A stretch of DNA of 64,000 bases from Ulota crispa (Eukaryota > Streptophyta > Bryopsida > Orthotrichales > Orthotrichaceae): contig OY987242.1 in the NCBI GenBank assembly GCA_963920765.1, positions 15,648,002-15,712,001 on the forward strand. The letters run 5' to 3'. Position 1 is the first letter of the stretch. Each line of letters begins with the position of its first letter. The notes beneath the pieces were generated by a model. It searched no databases. It saw only the letters and a program-made list of their open reading frames with translations, and was not told the DNA's origin. The position numbers and the translations under genes were made by a program. Positions 48,786-60,738 of this stretch are shown here, piece by piece.

Positions 48786-50060
48786 CTATAAGGGATTTGA
48801 ATTAAACTGCATCAATTTGCATATTTTCAGTTTTGGATTGTTTTCCTGAACTTGGAGTTGAAGAAGTGGCGGAATAGCCAATGTAAGGCTGCGGTATTTT
48901 CTATGCTTGTTTATCTTATTGCCGCTCAATAACCTATTGTCACACTTGACAACTTGACTAATAGGCTTGTTCAATGTCGCAAGGTCTGATAACAAAAGTA
49001 GTAAGTTTTTTACTTTGTCATGTAAGGCATAATAAAATTGACTTATCAAAGTTTGTTTGCCCCAATTGATATTATATGCAAATTGATAAAAATCTGAAGC
49101 GTAGACTGATGCTGAATGTTTTTTTTGTCGTAAATTCTAGATTATTGTTGTCATAAAGCATATTTTGTCATGTTCATTAAATGATTCTCTAAAAGTGTCT
49201 AGAATACTTTGAAACTGTTGAGTATTAGAGAGTTTTTCTCAAAAAGCGGTGCAAACCAAGAAAGTGCTTGTTCAGATAACAAAGTTCTCACCAATCCAAT
49301 GCAAGCTGCATCTGTTGAATATTGTTGGGATTGAAAGAACGTAATGAATCAAATTTAATTAACGAAACCACAAAATTTGGAACGTATACCGTCAGATTTC
49401 TTCAGAAGGCTGACTCTAGGTTCTTTATTCTCACTAGAACTTGAAACCTACAGCATAGAACTTAAAATATTTTTGGCTTGAATAGTTGGTGCGGGTGTTG
49501 CAACATGTTCCCGCTCCATAGATTGTTGCAGCTTTGCTTCAATGCCAGAAAGCCTTGAGTTGAATTTTTCTATTTGCTTAAACATTTATTGTTGCTCTAG
49601 ATTCATGATTGTGATTGCGAACATGATAGCATTGAACTTTGAATCGTTTATAATAAGTTTCTTACCTTTTGTCATGATGATAACGTAATATTCTAGTAAT
49701 AAACGTTGATAAAAACAAGAAGACCTCAAACGCTTGGATTGATAAACTGAGTAGGTTGTGACAGGAACGTTTCAAAGCTAGATTCAAAAAACTCTTATAC
49801 AATTTTTTCTTTAAATTCCTGTTAGAATATGTTAATAATACGGATTTCAAGATTGGAATTGAATTCACGGACAGGAGGTCTATTCAGGTCCATAAACTTC
49901 AATGGTAGAAAAAATCTATAATGAAAACAGATAACACCATCAATTTAAAAGTGAATAATCCACAACTTCTAAAATGTTTTGCAGTTTTCAAATAGAGAGG
50001 TAATTTACGCTCTATTCAAAATTGGAAAATTTTAATGATGTTAAAGTAGTTTTGGTAAAC

Positions 50061-50437
50061 TATTAGAGACGGACTCAATGACAAGAACAAAGTAGAGGAA
50101 ATGTAGGATCAAGACAAGAGCTCAGAAATGTATTTAGAATCAAGGCTAAAGTAGTATATTAGAAAGTAACAATACAAGGCAAGACTAAAGCTTGAAGGCC
50201 AAAGACTAAGGTAGCAAGATGAGTTGTCAAAACTAAAAAACATCTCAGTCTCAACTTCTTTATATACTAGAGATTGAAGCTTGTTTGTCAAGCTTGGAAG
50301 TTGCTTGAGAAGCTTCATCTGATTTGGACGGCATTTGAGCTGCTTCTATTTAGTAGAAAGCTTCTTGAGAAGCTTCCAACTTTCTAAAATCTTCTAGGAA
50401 CTTTCTAGAAGTAGTCAATCGGTTCATATTTGTGACA
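50061..50437 (-). repeat. 5' LTR of the chromovirus
   Basis: 377 bp, starting TATTAGAGACGG on the plus strand (the TG terminus has become TA) and ending TTTGTGACA. No initiator-tRNA-like primer site (TGG...) is readable next to its inner border at 50060. Confidence 0.9.
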
Positions 50438-50723
50438 TTAACCTTTCAATGCCCCAGCAGCAAAAAAATTGCACAGGTAAAAAAACGGGTCTACAATGAC
50501 TAAGTGACAATGACTAAGTGACAATGACTAAATCATGATTGTACAGTCATTTTACAGTCATTTTGTAGTCTTTGTTTAGTCATTGCAACGATTGTCACTT
50601 AGTCATTGTGAATCCATTTTTTTACTTGTATTGATCTATTCCCGTGTATTTTGTGATACCTAGGGTGTTGAGGGTTAAATTACTATGTTGCTACAAAACA
50701 ATGGTCGTGGCTTTAAGGGTTAA
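50438..50723. mobile_element. Possible TTAACCC-ended MITE containing a hairpin
   Basis: TTAACCTTTCAATGCC at the left and CTTTAAGGGTTAA at the right resemble the ends of 18873-19262 and 21384-21616. The inner hairpin 50475-50637 would be a nested insertion. The left end coincides with the LTR insertion point, so this assignment is tentative. Confidence 0.4.
50475..50637. mobile_element. Foldback MITE with AGGTAAAA ends and a 17-bp tandem
   Basis: AGGTAAAAAAACGG on the left pairs with CCATTTTTTTACTT on the right. Both arms contain CAATGACTAAGTGA and its complement. The left arm carries it in tandem, so it can pair in more than one register. No coding content. Confidence 0.75.
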
Positions 50724-50907
50724 AGTTGGCCGGTTAGTATTTTGTGGTTGTTAGTACATGTAGTATTTTGTTCCTCAAATATAAACTTGACAATCTACAT
50801 GCAAATTTTTACTTTTGCCCTTATGCGTAAAAACAAGTAGATGTTTTCCACCCTGAGCCCATAAATATGTACTATGTGTGCAAGATGCCAAGCTTTTACA
50901 AAAGATA

Positions 50908-51046
50908 AGGTAGACATACCCATTTCTGACGTTTTCCCAATTCCAATCATTGTATACTTAGAGTGTTCATTTCTATTTTGAAATGAACACTCTAGATACA
51001 CAATGATTGAAATTGGAAAAACGGTTGGAAATGGATATTTTTACTT
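50908..51046. mobile_element. Foldback MITE, 139 bp
   Basis: AGGTAGACATACCCATTTC pairs with the reverse complement of GAAATGGATATTTTTACTT. The arms continue through CCAATCATTGTATACTTAGAG and GAGTGTTCATTT to a 7-nt loop. The ends match the GGTAAA family. Confidence 0.8.
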
Positions 51047-52821
51047 GAGAGCCGGTTCAGACCACAAAGCAAATAGGATTTAAGAGCATCTTATTGGCCG
51101 TTGAGAGGGTTTTGTGCACTAGAGCTTTCACAGTGAAGCAGATGGTTGGTAGATGGAAACGCCATGTCATCACTTTTTTTCCAAAATTAGAAATGAGCTC
51201 ACTTATGGTGGACAAGATTTATGATTATTTTCCAAGGTGACCCAAAATCTTATCCACTTGACAAAATGCTCTCCACATTGCTGCTTTGTTCTTTTTCACC
51301 AAACGTTGTTGCATTGTCATGCTGCCATGTCTCTGTCTTCCAAAACCTCTTGAAGTAGTATATAAATAGGGTTTTGATTAAGCATCTACAAAAGTTGATT
51401 AGACAACAATTGAAGGTAATTAGAGTTAAATTAATCAAAGGTTTAGGGAAGTTTTATTTTGTTATTTGATGTGAGGAAATTTTTTTTTTACCAAAAGAAT
51501 ATTGTTAGGTTTCTATGTTAGGGTTTGGACTTTAATTATGGCATCAAAAGAGGTAGCAGAGGTATAGCTAGGATAATTTCAAAATTGTTGACAATATGTT
51601 TAGTTTGGTTTTTATTAGTATTTTTGAAGCAACTTCAAATTTTTTGCGTGAGTAGCCATGAGCTTCTAATTTGCAATCCAAGTCCTATGTTTGTGATTAA
51701 TAAAAATTTATAATGGACCCAACAAACTATTCAAAGACCCAAAATGAAGAAAAGCATGAGTTTGTAGGAAGCCCTTCAAAGATGTTATTTGGAGAGAATG
51801 AGGGAGGAATTCATAGCCTAAATTATATGAGAAACAAAATGAGAGTTTAGAGAAGGTAGTAGAATCTCCCTCCAACAAACAACCTATGGTTTCAAATCAA
51901 AAATCCAAAAATAAAAAAGAAACCTAAAACAAAGGCAACTACTATTGAGGTAAAGAATTTAGATAGTGATGACACTACCAAAAGAGGACCAAATTGAAAG
52001 GAGCATTGGATCATCAACCTCATTCACTTGAGAAGAAATATGCACAAAAAGTTCAGCATCATGAAAAAACAAGATTAATCTTTACAATATTTTGAGTTTT
52101 ATGATTTTGCATATTCTTGATTTTTTATGAAATTAGATGAGTCAATTATAATCATTGTGAAATGGTTTATAAGGGCATTTTTTTCCAAGTAATGATGTGT
52201 ACCAAATATAAGAATTTACTAATCAATACTAGAATGATAAGAGGAGAGGAGTTTTGACGTTTGTTATTTACATAAGCCAACATGATCCAAGCAATGATTT
52301 GATATTTCTTTTAATGTCACATTGATCCAAAGTACACATATAAGCTTTGCTTTTATTTTTAAAAGCAAATCAATCTGAAACACGTACCTGGTTTTACTAT
52401 TTCAGTTTACCACTACTAGGACAAAATCTATACTCTATGATGTGAGAATCTATTAAATTTGCTTTACATAAATAAATAACATGGGTAGGGGAAAGGCTAA
52501 ATTTTTTTGGATAAATGACCCGAACAATGATTTGATGTTTCTTATGTGACCTTCATAAAAAGCACATACTTGAGCTTTGTTTTTATATTTAACACCAAAT
52601 GATTGTGAAAAATGGAACATGTTTTATAATTTCTGTTTACCATTGCTATGAGCACAGTTTAAAAAAAACATTTCAAAAAATCTGTTAAAAAACCTATATT
52701 GTATGATGTTGGACATCCTTTCAATTTGCATTACAAAAAGGAGAACTTGGGTTAGGGTGTAGGCTCAATTTTTTTGGGTAAATAATATAAACACCAATTT
52801 GATGTCTCTAAGCTTGTTAAT
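51047..52821. other. AT-rich DNA without recognised features
   Basis: No gene or complete repeat was recognised. Two related stretches at about 52190-52450 and 52500-52790 share the words AATGATTTGAT, TTTCTTTTAATGTCAC/TTTCTTATGTGACC, ACACATATAAGCTTTG/GCACATACTTGAGCTTTG and AGTTTACCACTACT/TGTTTACCATTGCT. They are diverged direct repeats about 300 bp apart. Confidence 0.4.
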
Positions 52822-53739
52822 CAACATAGCTAAAGTATGAGCGGGGAGCGGTGAGCATTGAGCAATGAGCAGTGAGCAATGAGCAGTGAGCAGTTAGATT
52901 TGAGCAGTGAGTGTTCACATTTTACTAAAAAAATTTCATTTTTGAATAATATAAAATGAAGTTAGCCCATAAAATAGTAATAGAACAACTCTTAAAAATG
53001 AAATGATCATCAAATAACTTGGAGGAAGAGAGCTATTATAAATTCATACATTGTCCAAATAAGGGTAGTAAAGGCAAAAATGGTAAAAATTCTAGTTTAC
53101 GCACATGAAAGGAAATTTGAAATGGATGAAGAATGAATATCAATCATCCATGATAAAAAAACATTCATCCAATCATCCATCCAATTATCATCTAATGAAT
53201 GAGATTATGATGTGAGTTTTATAAACGTACATAAATAGGACATTAAAAAAAAACCTCACATTTCAAAGAAGCTTCAAGCTATGATACACTAACATTTACA
53301 AGTTCACTTGCACTCTTTGGACCAAATAGGGGGGGGGGGGGGTTAAGACCCTCCTTGAAACCAAGGAGGTCATCTTGGCCCCATTACAAGTTTTGCAAAA
53401 TGCTCCTTGGAATCCGAGGAGCACTCCTAAATTATTTTTTTATACATATTTTTTTTCTTCATTTCTTTTTTTCAAATTTAGTTTTTCAAATTTTTTAGTT
53501 TTTATAAATTACCTCTTTTTGTCTTAGGGCCCTCCTTAGAATCAAGGAGGTAATCTTGGGTCCATAGTGGGTTTTGCCAAGTGCTCCTTGAAATCCAAAG
53601 AGCCCTCATACAATTTTTTTTTTTTTTTTTTCAATTTTTTTTCTCTTTTTTTTTTTTTGGTTTTGCAAGTTACCCCTTTTTATCTTAGGACCCTCTTTGG
53701 AATTTGAGGTGCCCTCCTACTAAAAATAACCCAAAAAAA

Positions 53740-53776
<37 letters not shown>

Positions 53777-55107
53777 TTTTTCAAGTTACCACTTTTTGTC
53801 TTAGGACCCTCCTTGAAACCTAGGAGGCATTGTTGTACTCTTAGTATGTCTTGTAAAAGAGACACAAAGTTTGTTAAAATTGCACAATATAAGAAATGTC
53901 AACAAAGTTTAAGGTTTGAAATTTAAAACTTAGTTGTTTTTTTTGCTAAAAATCAATTAAAATGACCTGTCATAGAAATAATTGCCAAAATTACCATTTT
54001 GCTACTAAGTTAATTTGAGAATAATGTTGAGTTAAGCAATTCAAATCTAACAAACACAAATTTGCCTTAAATGATTTGTTGTGTTTATGTTACTTTATTT
54101 TGAAACCAAAAAGGTAGACCTTGCACATGTCAAAATATGTAAATCTTATTTGAAAATACTTGACAGTTATTTGCAGTATTACAAGTTGCAATGTGAGCTT
54201 GAACTACCCTATTCAAGACTTGGGATGGTAGAGCATTCACAATTGAAGAAATATAAATTTTATATTAAAGCATTTGACAATGTTCTTGAAGATACCACAA
54301 ATTAAGATGTGGGCTTTAGCTACTCTATTTGGAACTTGGGAAGGTAGAACATGCACTATAGAAGAAATGTAAACTCTATTTTAAAGCATTTGACAATGCC
54401 CTTTGTAATACTACAAATTGCAATGTGGGCTTGAGCTGTTTTATTTAGAAGCTAGGAATGTAAAAAAGGCACATGTAAAAGCATTCAAATTCAATATTAA
54501 AGCATTTGATGCAATTTTTTGAAATGTTATAAATTGCAATGTGGATTGTGCTGCCCTATTTAGAACATGAGAAGGTGGAACATTCTTGTATTTGGTCTTC
54601 TTTCTTTGAAAAAGTGGATATCTATGAATTTTTGTATTCTATAGTTTTCGAGTACTTTGCCTTGATTATTATAATGTATCATTCTAAACATATTAGCATC
54701 ATATTTGTTGTCCTCCTTGCATCTACATTCATCCATTTCATATTTCATTCATCCATGTAATTTTCATTCATTCAATATGATTCTTCCTATGTTCTTTTCA
54801 ATTGATGGTTTTCATACAACATCAAAAAAAATTCATGTAATGACCACTTTTGCATATTTACAATTGTATGAAGTTCATTAAATTATCATTTTCAACTTTG
54901 AAATTCTCAAGAATTTTTGCTCACCGCTCATTGCTCAACGCTCAACGCTCACCGCTCAACGCTCACCGCTCATCGCTCATTGCTCACCGCTCATCGCTCA
55001 TTGCTCACCGCTCATCGCTCATTGCTCACCGCTCATCGCTCATTGCTCACCGCTCAACGCTCAATGTTCAACACTCACTGCTCCCCGCTCACACTTTAGC
55101 ACCCCTG
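52822..55107 (+). mobile_element. Terminal-repeat transposon with heptamer arrays, copy 2
   Basis: A 2.29-kb inverted relative of copy 1. The ends are CAACATAGCTAAAGTATGAGC at the left and, in reverse complement, CAGGGGTGCTAAAGTGTGAGC at the right. It carries a shorter hairpin array (53340-53830) and the 115-127-bp tandem units (54090-54580), and it lacks the MITE nested in copy 1. Over 54060-54780 it is almost identical to the inverse of 25810-26540, so the copies are recent relative to the LTR element or have been homogenised. Confidence 0.8.
54920..55095 (+). repeat. Heptamer-based minisatellite with a 21-bp higher-order unit
   Basis: GCTCACC, GCTCATC and GCTCATT heptamers alternate. The triplet of these (21 bp) repeats about four times between 54965 and 55050. 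It forms the right terminus of copy 2. Confidence 0.9.
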
Positions 55108-55342
55108 CAATATTTAACTTTCATATAGTACCTTCTAATACACACAATCTCTCTATAGGCCTAGTTATCACACGTGGTCTACCTTTACATCCAAGCTTTG
55201 CATCCAGAATATGTGCACGTTGAATGTTATGAACTCTACCTAAGCTCACGTGCAAAACCCTAGAAATGTATCTCAATGCACATCTTCTTTGCAATATAGA
55301 AATGATATTCTCTCTTTGCTCAACCAACAATGCTCTAGGCAT
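55108..55342 (-). pseudogene. Tc1-like transposase, N-terminal helix-turn-helix part
   Basis: The minus strand reads MPRALLVEQRENIISILQ, LRYISRVLHVSLGRVHNIQ, GRPRVITRPIERL, then a stop and KLNI, and ends at the CAG terminus of copy 2. This is the first DNA-binding helix-turn-helix and GRPR hook of a Tc1 transposase. It stops at the point where the relic at 28428 (LDTAIDAS) begins. The two are probably halves of one interrupted gene. Confidence 0.8.
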
Positions 55343-56139
55343 TGTGTCTAGCTATAAAAATTGATGTAGAAGAATCACAACCAATCTTGATAGAGCCCAA
55401 ATACAACCTGCAAGCACACAAAAACACACACAAAAAAAAAGCGACAAAGGACAAAAGCTGTGAATAGGCTATCCCTTCTTTTCCTTGTTATGTGGTTGCA
55501 AAAGTGTTCAAAAGTGACACTTGGCTTTTGACCAACCACACGGAGAGGTGCATGCACTTCCAAGTGTTTAACAGAGCAAATTAGTTACTTAAGTTCACTA
55601 TTAGTTAACTTGACTTGAAATTTAGAAATTGACAAACAAAATTATAAAAATATGAGGATTTGAATATGTGTCATGCCCCTGTTAGAACATTTTTGGAAGG
55701 CATTGTAGAATTTACATTGTGAGCAAGGATTATAAATGAGTATCTTCAAAGACTCGTTTTTTGAAGTAAGTTATCATGCAACTTTGGATGAGAGTAGCTT
55801 AGAGAATTTTTATTTCTTGGTGAGTTTTTTTGTGAATTTTCTTCTTTTCTCTCTTATAGGAAAATAATGTGTAGTTTAGGAAGTAAAATTGGCATGATGA
55901 AGCCAATTTCAAGAAAGAAAGTAAGATATTTTTTTACTTTTGAAGCAAAGTAAGAGTACAAGAGTGGTTGCAAAATCTTTTGGTTTCTCTCACAAAGTAT
56001 AGTGAATTGAGTGAGAAAGAAACATTGTAGTAGTTTAGAGTGATGAAAACAAGGTGCTCCAAAGATTTTGAATGCTTCAAAGAGACATTGTGAAATGCGT
56101 TTGGCAACTGTTGGAGGGTTGAAATGACATTTCAAGTAG
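55343..56139. other. Intergenic DNA between transposase relics
   Basis: No gene is recognised. AT-rich with short chance ORFs. Confidence 0.35.
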
Positions 56140-56930
56140 CAAAAGTGTTGAGAAAAGGTAGAGAGATAGGATTTTGTGATAACTTATTGCAATACGCTTT
56201 AAAGGATGCATAATTGAGCGTTTGTGAGAAGGTGCCAAAGCCTTGTTTGTCACAAAAAAATATACATGAGAGACTATGTTTTGCAACAATTCACAAAGAT
56301 TGGACAGCGGAAGATTGTAAGAGAATTGTTTTTAATGATGAGACAAAGATAAATTGTTTTAATGCAAATGAAGAGACTTGGTGTTGGATCAATGATAATG
56401 AAATCTTGCTTGATGTGCGGTGAAGTAAACAGCAAAACATGATGGATGATCTTTGATACCATAGAATTGCATGACATCAAGAGGTCTATGTGATTTATAG
56501 AAAGTGAGTGGCGGTTTGAATGCAAAGAACTATATTTCAATCTTACATGGAGATTTATACTTGAATTTGGAGGGATTGGGGTTTTATAACTTTGATGAAA
56601 TTAAAGTTTAGCACAATAATGTTCCCATTCATTAAGAAAGATTATTCAAAAGGAATTTTTTTGGGGCATCTATTTATTGTTTTAGAGTGGCCAACCTAGT
56701 CTCCATATCTAAATTCTATTGAATATGTTTAAGCAATTCTCAAACATAGGTTGAATTCCTACCCAATTCTTCATATGGGTCTTTTACAATTATTAAAACG
56801 TGTGCAAGAGACTCTTAGAGCCATTGTTACATAGCAATGTGAAAGATTATATACTAGCATGCCAAATCAAATTTCAGCTATTTTGGTTCCTCGTGGCAAA
56901 TAGACAAGATTTTGACCAATTTATATAATG
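56140..56930 (+). pseudogene. Second Tc1-like transposase relic
   Basis: The plus strand carries VLRKGREIGF, LQYALKDA, ERLCFATIHKDWTAEDCKR, IVFNDETKINCF, ETWCWI, then VLEWPT*SPYLNSIEYV and SMPNQISAIL. The order and motifs are those of a Tc1/mariner DDE transposase with an N-terminal helix-turn-helix tail. Multiple stops and shifts make it inactive. It is clearly a different lineage from the relic at 28428. Confidence 0.8.
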
Positions 56931-58069
56931 CCTCAAGAAATGAGTTTATAAACTTAGTCAACTTTGGCATTATGTATTTTTTAGTTCTAATGGTAATTTG
57001 TTTTTTGAGGTTGTGTGTTACTTCATGTTCTCAAATTTTCTTGTTTAAATTTTGTTACTTTGATTATTTGTACTCTCTACTTTGTTACTTTTTTGAGCCA
57101 GATACACACATAGACTCAATTCATGAAGTTACTATACTTTTTGAGCACATCTTACATAGCCCTTTTTGATATGTTTCATTACAAATGCAACAAAATGCCT
57201 ACATTTTAAAAACCCCGACACCTCAATACCCTCCAAACTGCTTCTAGCTCCTAGTATGCAACTATTGACAAGGGCAGGACAAAAGCCATAACAACACAAG
57301 AGTTGGAACTTGAAAGTGGAGACTCTCAAAGATGAGTTTAGTGGCAAGGCGTGTACCACGTACCCATTAGAGCCGCTCTCAAACAAGAATCTGCAACCCA
57401 CATGTACGCAAGGTATTATTTTCTTGTTTACATTGAGTGGTGCAAAAATGTATTCTTGCAAGAGTGACAATGTCATTAACCCTTAGACACCAATGCACAC
57501 TTTTTTATATTTGAAGGATAACACCAAAAAAACAATGTGTTGAATGCAAGAGCCATTTTTCATCCAATTTCTTTTTAAAGTGATCGTGGAGACGTGGTCT
57601 ATCACAAAAGGTAAAAAATAGCCTCATTGAATGCACTCAACTTGTAGGTACCCCAAGTTAGGAGAAGATTCTTATAGACAATGTTAGGCCCCCATATTGC
57701 CTTCTTGCAATTTCTATGAGGGCAACATGCAATGCTGGCTTACGTCTTTTGATAATAGTATTGAATTATGTTGTTTGCAATTGTTTATAGCATGCTTTTA
57801 GCTAGAGTGACTAGTTTATTGTTTAATGATTAAGACTCAAGGACATGTATGCCATTTGCAAAATATGGATGACAAAACATTTTTTTATAGAAAATAGTCA
57901 ATATTCATCCAAAATATGCAATATGGTCACAAGAGTGTAGAACTGTTTCATCCACCAAAAAGGAAGAATTCATCACCAAATATTCTCTTGAAATTTTATT
58001 GTATGGCTTTTCAGCAAAACTTTGATCAATAAAATAACCCTACCTTTGGGCAACAAATATAATAAGTAA
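56931..58069. other. Repeat-bearing intergenic DNA
   Basis: No gene is recognised. A diverged repeat at 57590-57730 matches 18670-18830. A TTAACCCTTAGACACC motif near 57477 resembles a MITE end. The 114-codon minus-strand ORF at 57132-57476 shows no recognised family. Confidence 0.35.
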
Positions 58070-58602
58070 GGGCCGCTTTACACTAGGAGCCGAGGTTGAT
58101 TCCCAACCTTTGACACGCCCAATCTTGGATTCTCATTGGTTTGTATTTTGAAAACAACCTCAAGGCCCTTACACTAGGAGTTAAGGCCAATTTTTTAGAA
58201 CTTATTTTAATATTTAAAAGACAAGATTTGACACGGTCCCAACTTCAAAAATTGGATCTCCTAAAAATGTGAAATCAATTTTTATCCTTGGGGCCATTGT
58301 TAAATTTCACTAAAATACATATTTTTCAATAAAAACCCATTCTTTTGAGATACTCAACACCATACGATGTAGTAAAAATATCATCGATTATCTTTAGTTT
58401 CTTTTTTTTATCCATTTTCTTTTGAAATTTTCAAAATTTCCTCTATTAGCCTCAATTCTAAGTTGGCCTCAAAGCCTTTACACACAAGAGAGTTAGCCCC
58501 CACTATATTCACATTATAATTGACACTTGGGGCCGTTCTTGAGACCATTTGGGTTGAAATTTTGGCCAAAATGGCCCCTTGACTCCGTGTGTAAAGTGGC
58601 CC
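58070..58602. mobile_element. 533-bp MITE with GGGCC ends
   Basis: GGGCCGCTTTACACTAGGAG at the left and, in reverse complement, GGGCCACTTTACACACGGAG at the right. The flanks TAAGTAA and TAAGTTA suggest a 7-bp target duplication with one change. The ends resemble those of the outer nested element at 19825-21386. Confidence 0.8.
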
Positions 58603-60738
58603 TAAGTTATGCAAAGGAGGTTGTTTGGCAGATCCAATTTTTGTCAGTAAGGTAGGAGGTTTTAGAATCGTTTGGGTTCTAAAAGAGTTTGCAGTCTAGG
58701 AACAACTGACATGTTCCATCAAAAATCTATTATTGTCATTGATGAATTAGGTAGGCTTAGTATAATAGAACATATCAACCATTCCTCAACTATAAATGCT
58801 TTTAGAACCCGAACAAATTCAAGAACCTCCTACCTTAATTAGTCACTTGACAGCTGCATTTATCACGTCCAAACATCAATTCTTGTCAGTCATCACTTTG
58901 AGAGCAGCGCTCATTGGGCTGCTAACTTCAGAGAGATTTCAACCTTGATTGATATATAAGCATATAAGGTAGTTTGCTCCAATTTGGTCCATCCATTTGG
59001 AACGGACCATGTAGGGTCACAAAAACAGTGCACATAGGTTCTTAAATGGATGACATTTTTTATGTTCAAAAATTGTACTTGTGCATGCACCATTTTAGGA
59101 ACTTAAAAGAGTGACATGAGCCATTGTCGTGTGTGCTTATTGGTCATAATTGTGTTCAGATTTGTATTTCAATAAAATATAAATATATGTCATACTAAAA
59201 TAAATGAAAACTTCTTCTCAATCATGATTTGAGTATTAGAATATGGAATGGGTGCTTGCATGCTTTAAGAGCCTTATTGGAGCATTCTTGGCTTTATAGT
59301 GGTCACTTTTAGGACTCATGTGCTACATTCACAAGCCACCTTTGCATTTTGAATGCTACCACCTATGATCAAGAATAGCTACCCTATGCACTTTTGCTTT
59401 GATAAATTGTAGTTAATTCATACTAACTCAAAAAATTTCAAAATAAATGGCCACACAATTGTCTCTTTTTGGCTTTCTACCAAAAAAAATTTCCATTTTA
59501 CCAAATTGCCCTCATTTTTCCACAGAAGAGCACTTTTACTTAGATGGTCCATTCACGAGCAGACTACCTTAGTTACAATGCAAACAAAGTGAACACAAAG
59601 TTATCAATTAGGCACCTTTAAATTAGCATAATTAGTACTGTTCAGCAAAGTTAGCAGTTTTAGGATAGGGGTGTTTAGCAGATTTGGCAGTATGCTTAGC
59701 CACTACTCCCTATGTTTCAATATAAGGCTCCAAAAAACTTCTACATGAGGGATTAATTGTATTTTTAGTCATTATGCTAGTGACAAATGCATTCTAGAAT
59801 CAATACACCACCTATCAAATATCTGCAAAATCTCAAGTTTTTAGGATGTTGTTTAGACACCCAAATACCATGCAAAAATTACCATATTTGTGGACAGTTT
59901 GTGAAGGGTGTCAACTCCTCATTACTTTAGTCTTTGTACTAATGACACTTGTGTTCTAGAATCAATATACCATCTACCAAATGTGCCCAAAATCTCTAGC
60001 TTTGATGTTGCCATTTGGGCACCCAAATTCCATGCAAAAAGTACCGTATTTGTACATGTTGCTAGCTCTTCATTATTGATGATTTAAAGATTAGTAGCAA
60101 CAATGGTAACTCATATGGGCAAGGCCAAGCTTGCTAGGAGAGGAATGCTCTCTAGTTGCTTAACTTGCCTCCATGAGATCATTGGACATGACAAACCCTT
60201 TATCAACAATTGAAAGTAGCAAAAGGAAGCTTTTTAGTGGGACAAGAACTATGCCTAACAAGGAGTTGGGACGGAGGGAATAATTTAGAGCTCATTGTGC
60301 AAACTCACACTTCAAGATCACTCCTTGATCAACCAAATTTCTTGCACAAGGAAGCGGGACAAGAACCCAGGTTTCATAAACAAGTTAGCCCAGTTCAGAC
60401 TAGCAACCAGCCGAGACACAAAAATCGGCACCTTATCTGGTATTTCGCCCAATAGAGACTTTCCCGTATAATCGGGTGTCATCCAAGTGTGTGCCTCTAC
60501 TGGACAAGTTTGGTACCACCCTTGGAGCAGGCCCCAAATCTTCACTATCTTGGCCGCTGACGTGGCAATATAAGGTGGTCCCCACGGTGGTGAAGATGGA
60601 TGTAAAAGTGCTGGACAAACTTGCAGTCTGAATCCAATAGTGGAGAAAACCCAAATTTCAACCAATCTTATTTGAGAAATTGTTTGCCAGACGCTAGTCT
60701 GAACCAGGCCTTAGGGGTCTTAATAACACATAGATGCT
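58603..60738. other. Intergenic DNA, GC content rising after 60.2 kb
   Basis: No gene is recognised. Two related stretches at about 59770-59890 and 59930-60060 share TTAGTC, AATGAC, TTCTAGAATCAATA-ACCA-CTA, CAAAATCTC-AG and CCATGCAAAAA, a direct repeat of about 165 bp. A Stowaway-like start lies near 59704. Confidence 0.4.

Larger units (their letters stand above)
44688..50437 (-). mobile_element. Ty3/Gypsy chromovirus LTR retrotransposon, decayed
   Basis: A full-length 5.75-kb element read on the minus strand. Two 377-bp LTRs bound it (44688-45064 and 50061-50437). Domains in order on the minus strand: gag zinc knuckle (about 48720-48780), retropepsin with ALLDFGASACFID (48434-48625), reverse transcriptase with MPFGLTN and YLEDVLIY (47331-47690), RNase H (46824-47090), integrase HHCC zinc domain (46212-46541), integrase core relics (45450-46200) and a C-terminal chromodomain (45051-45401). 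Order and chromodomain place it in the chromovirus branch. Every domain is crossed by stops or shifts, and the LTRs differ at roughly one site in seven by eye, so the insertion is old. The left flank ends TTAAT and the right flank begins TTAAC, probably the 5-bp target duplication with one change. Confidence 0.92.

Noticed and set aside
54920..55095. CRISPR-like regular repeats
   Set aside because: Units are contiguous heptamers with no unique spacers, in a eukaryotic genome. They are a minisatellite at a transposon end.
57132..57476. 114-codon minus-strand ORF
   Set aside because: No recognisable family or splice context; it lies in repeat-bearing DNA.
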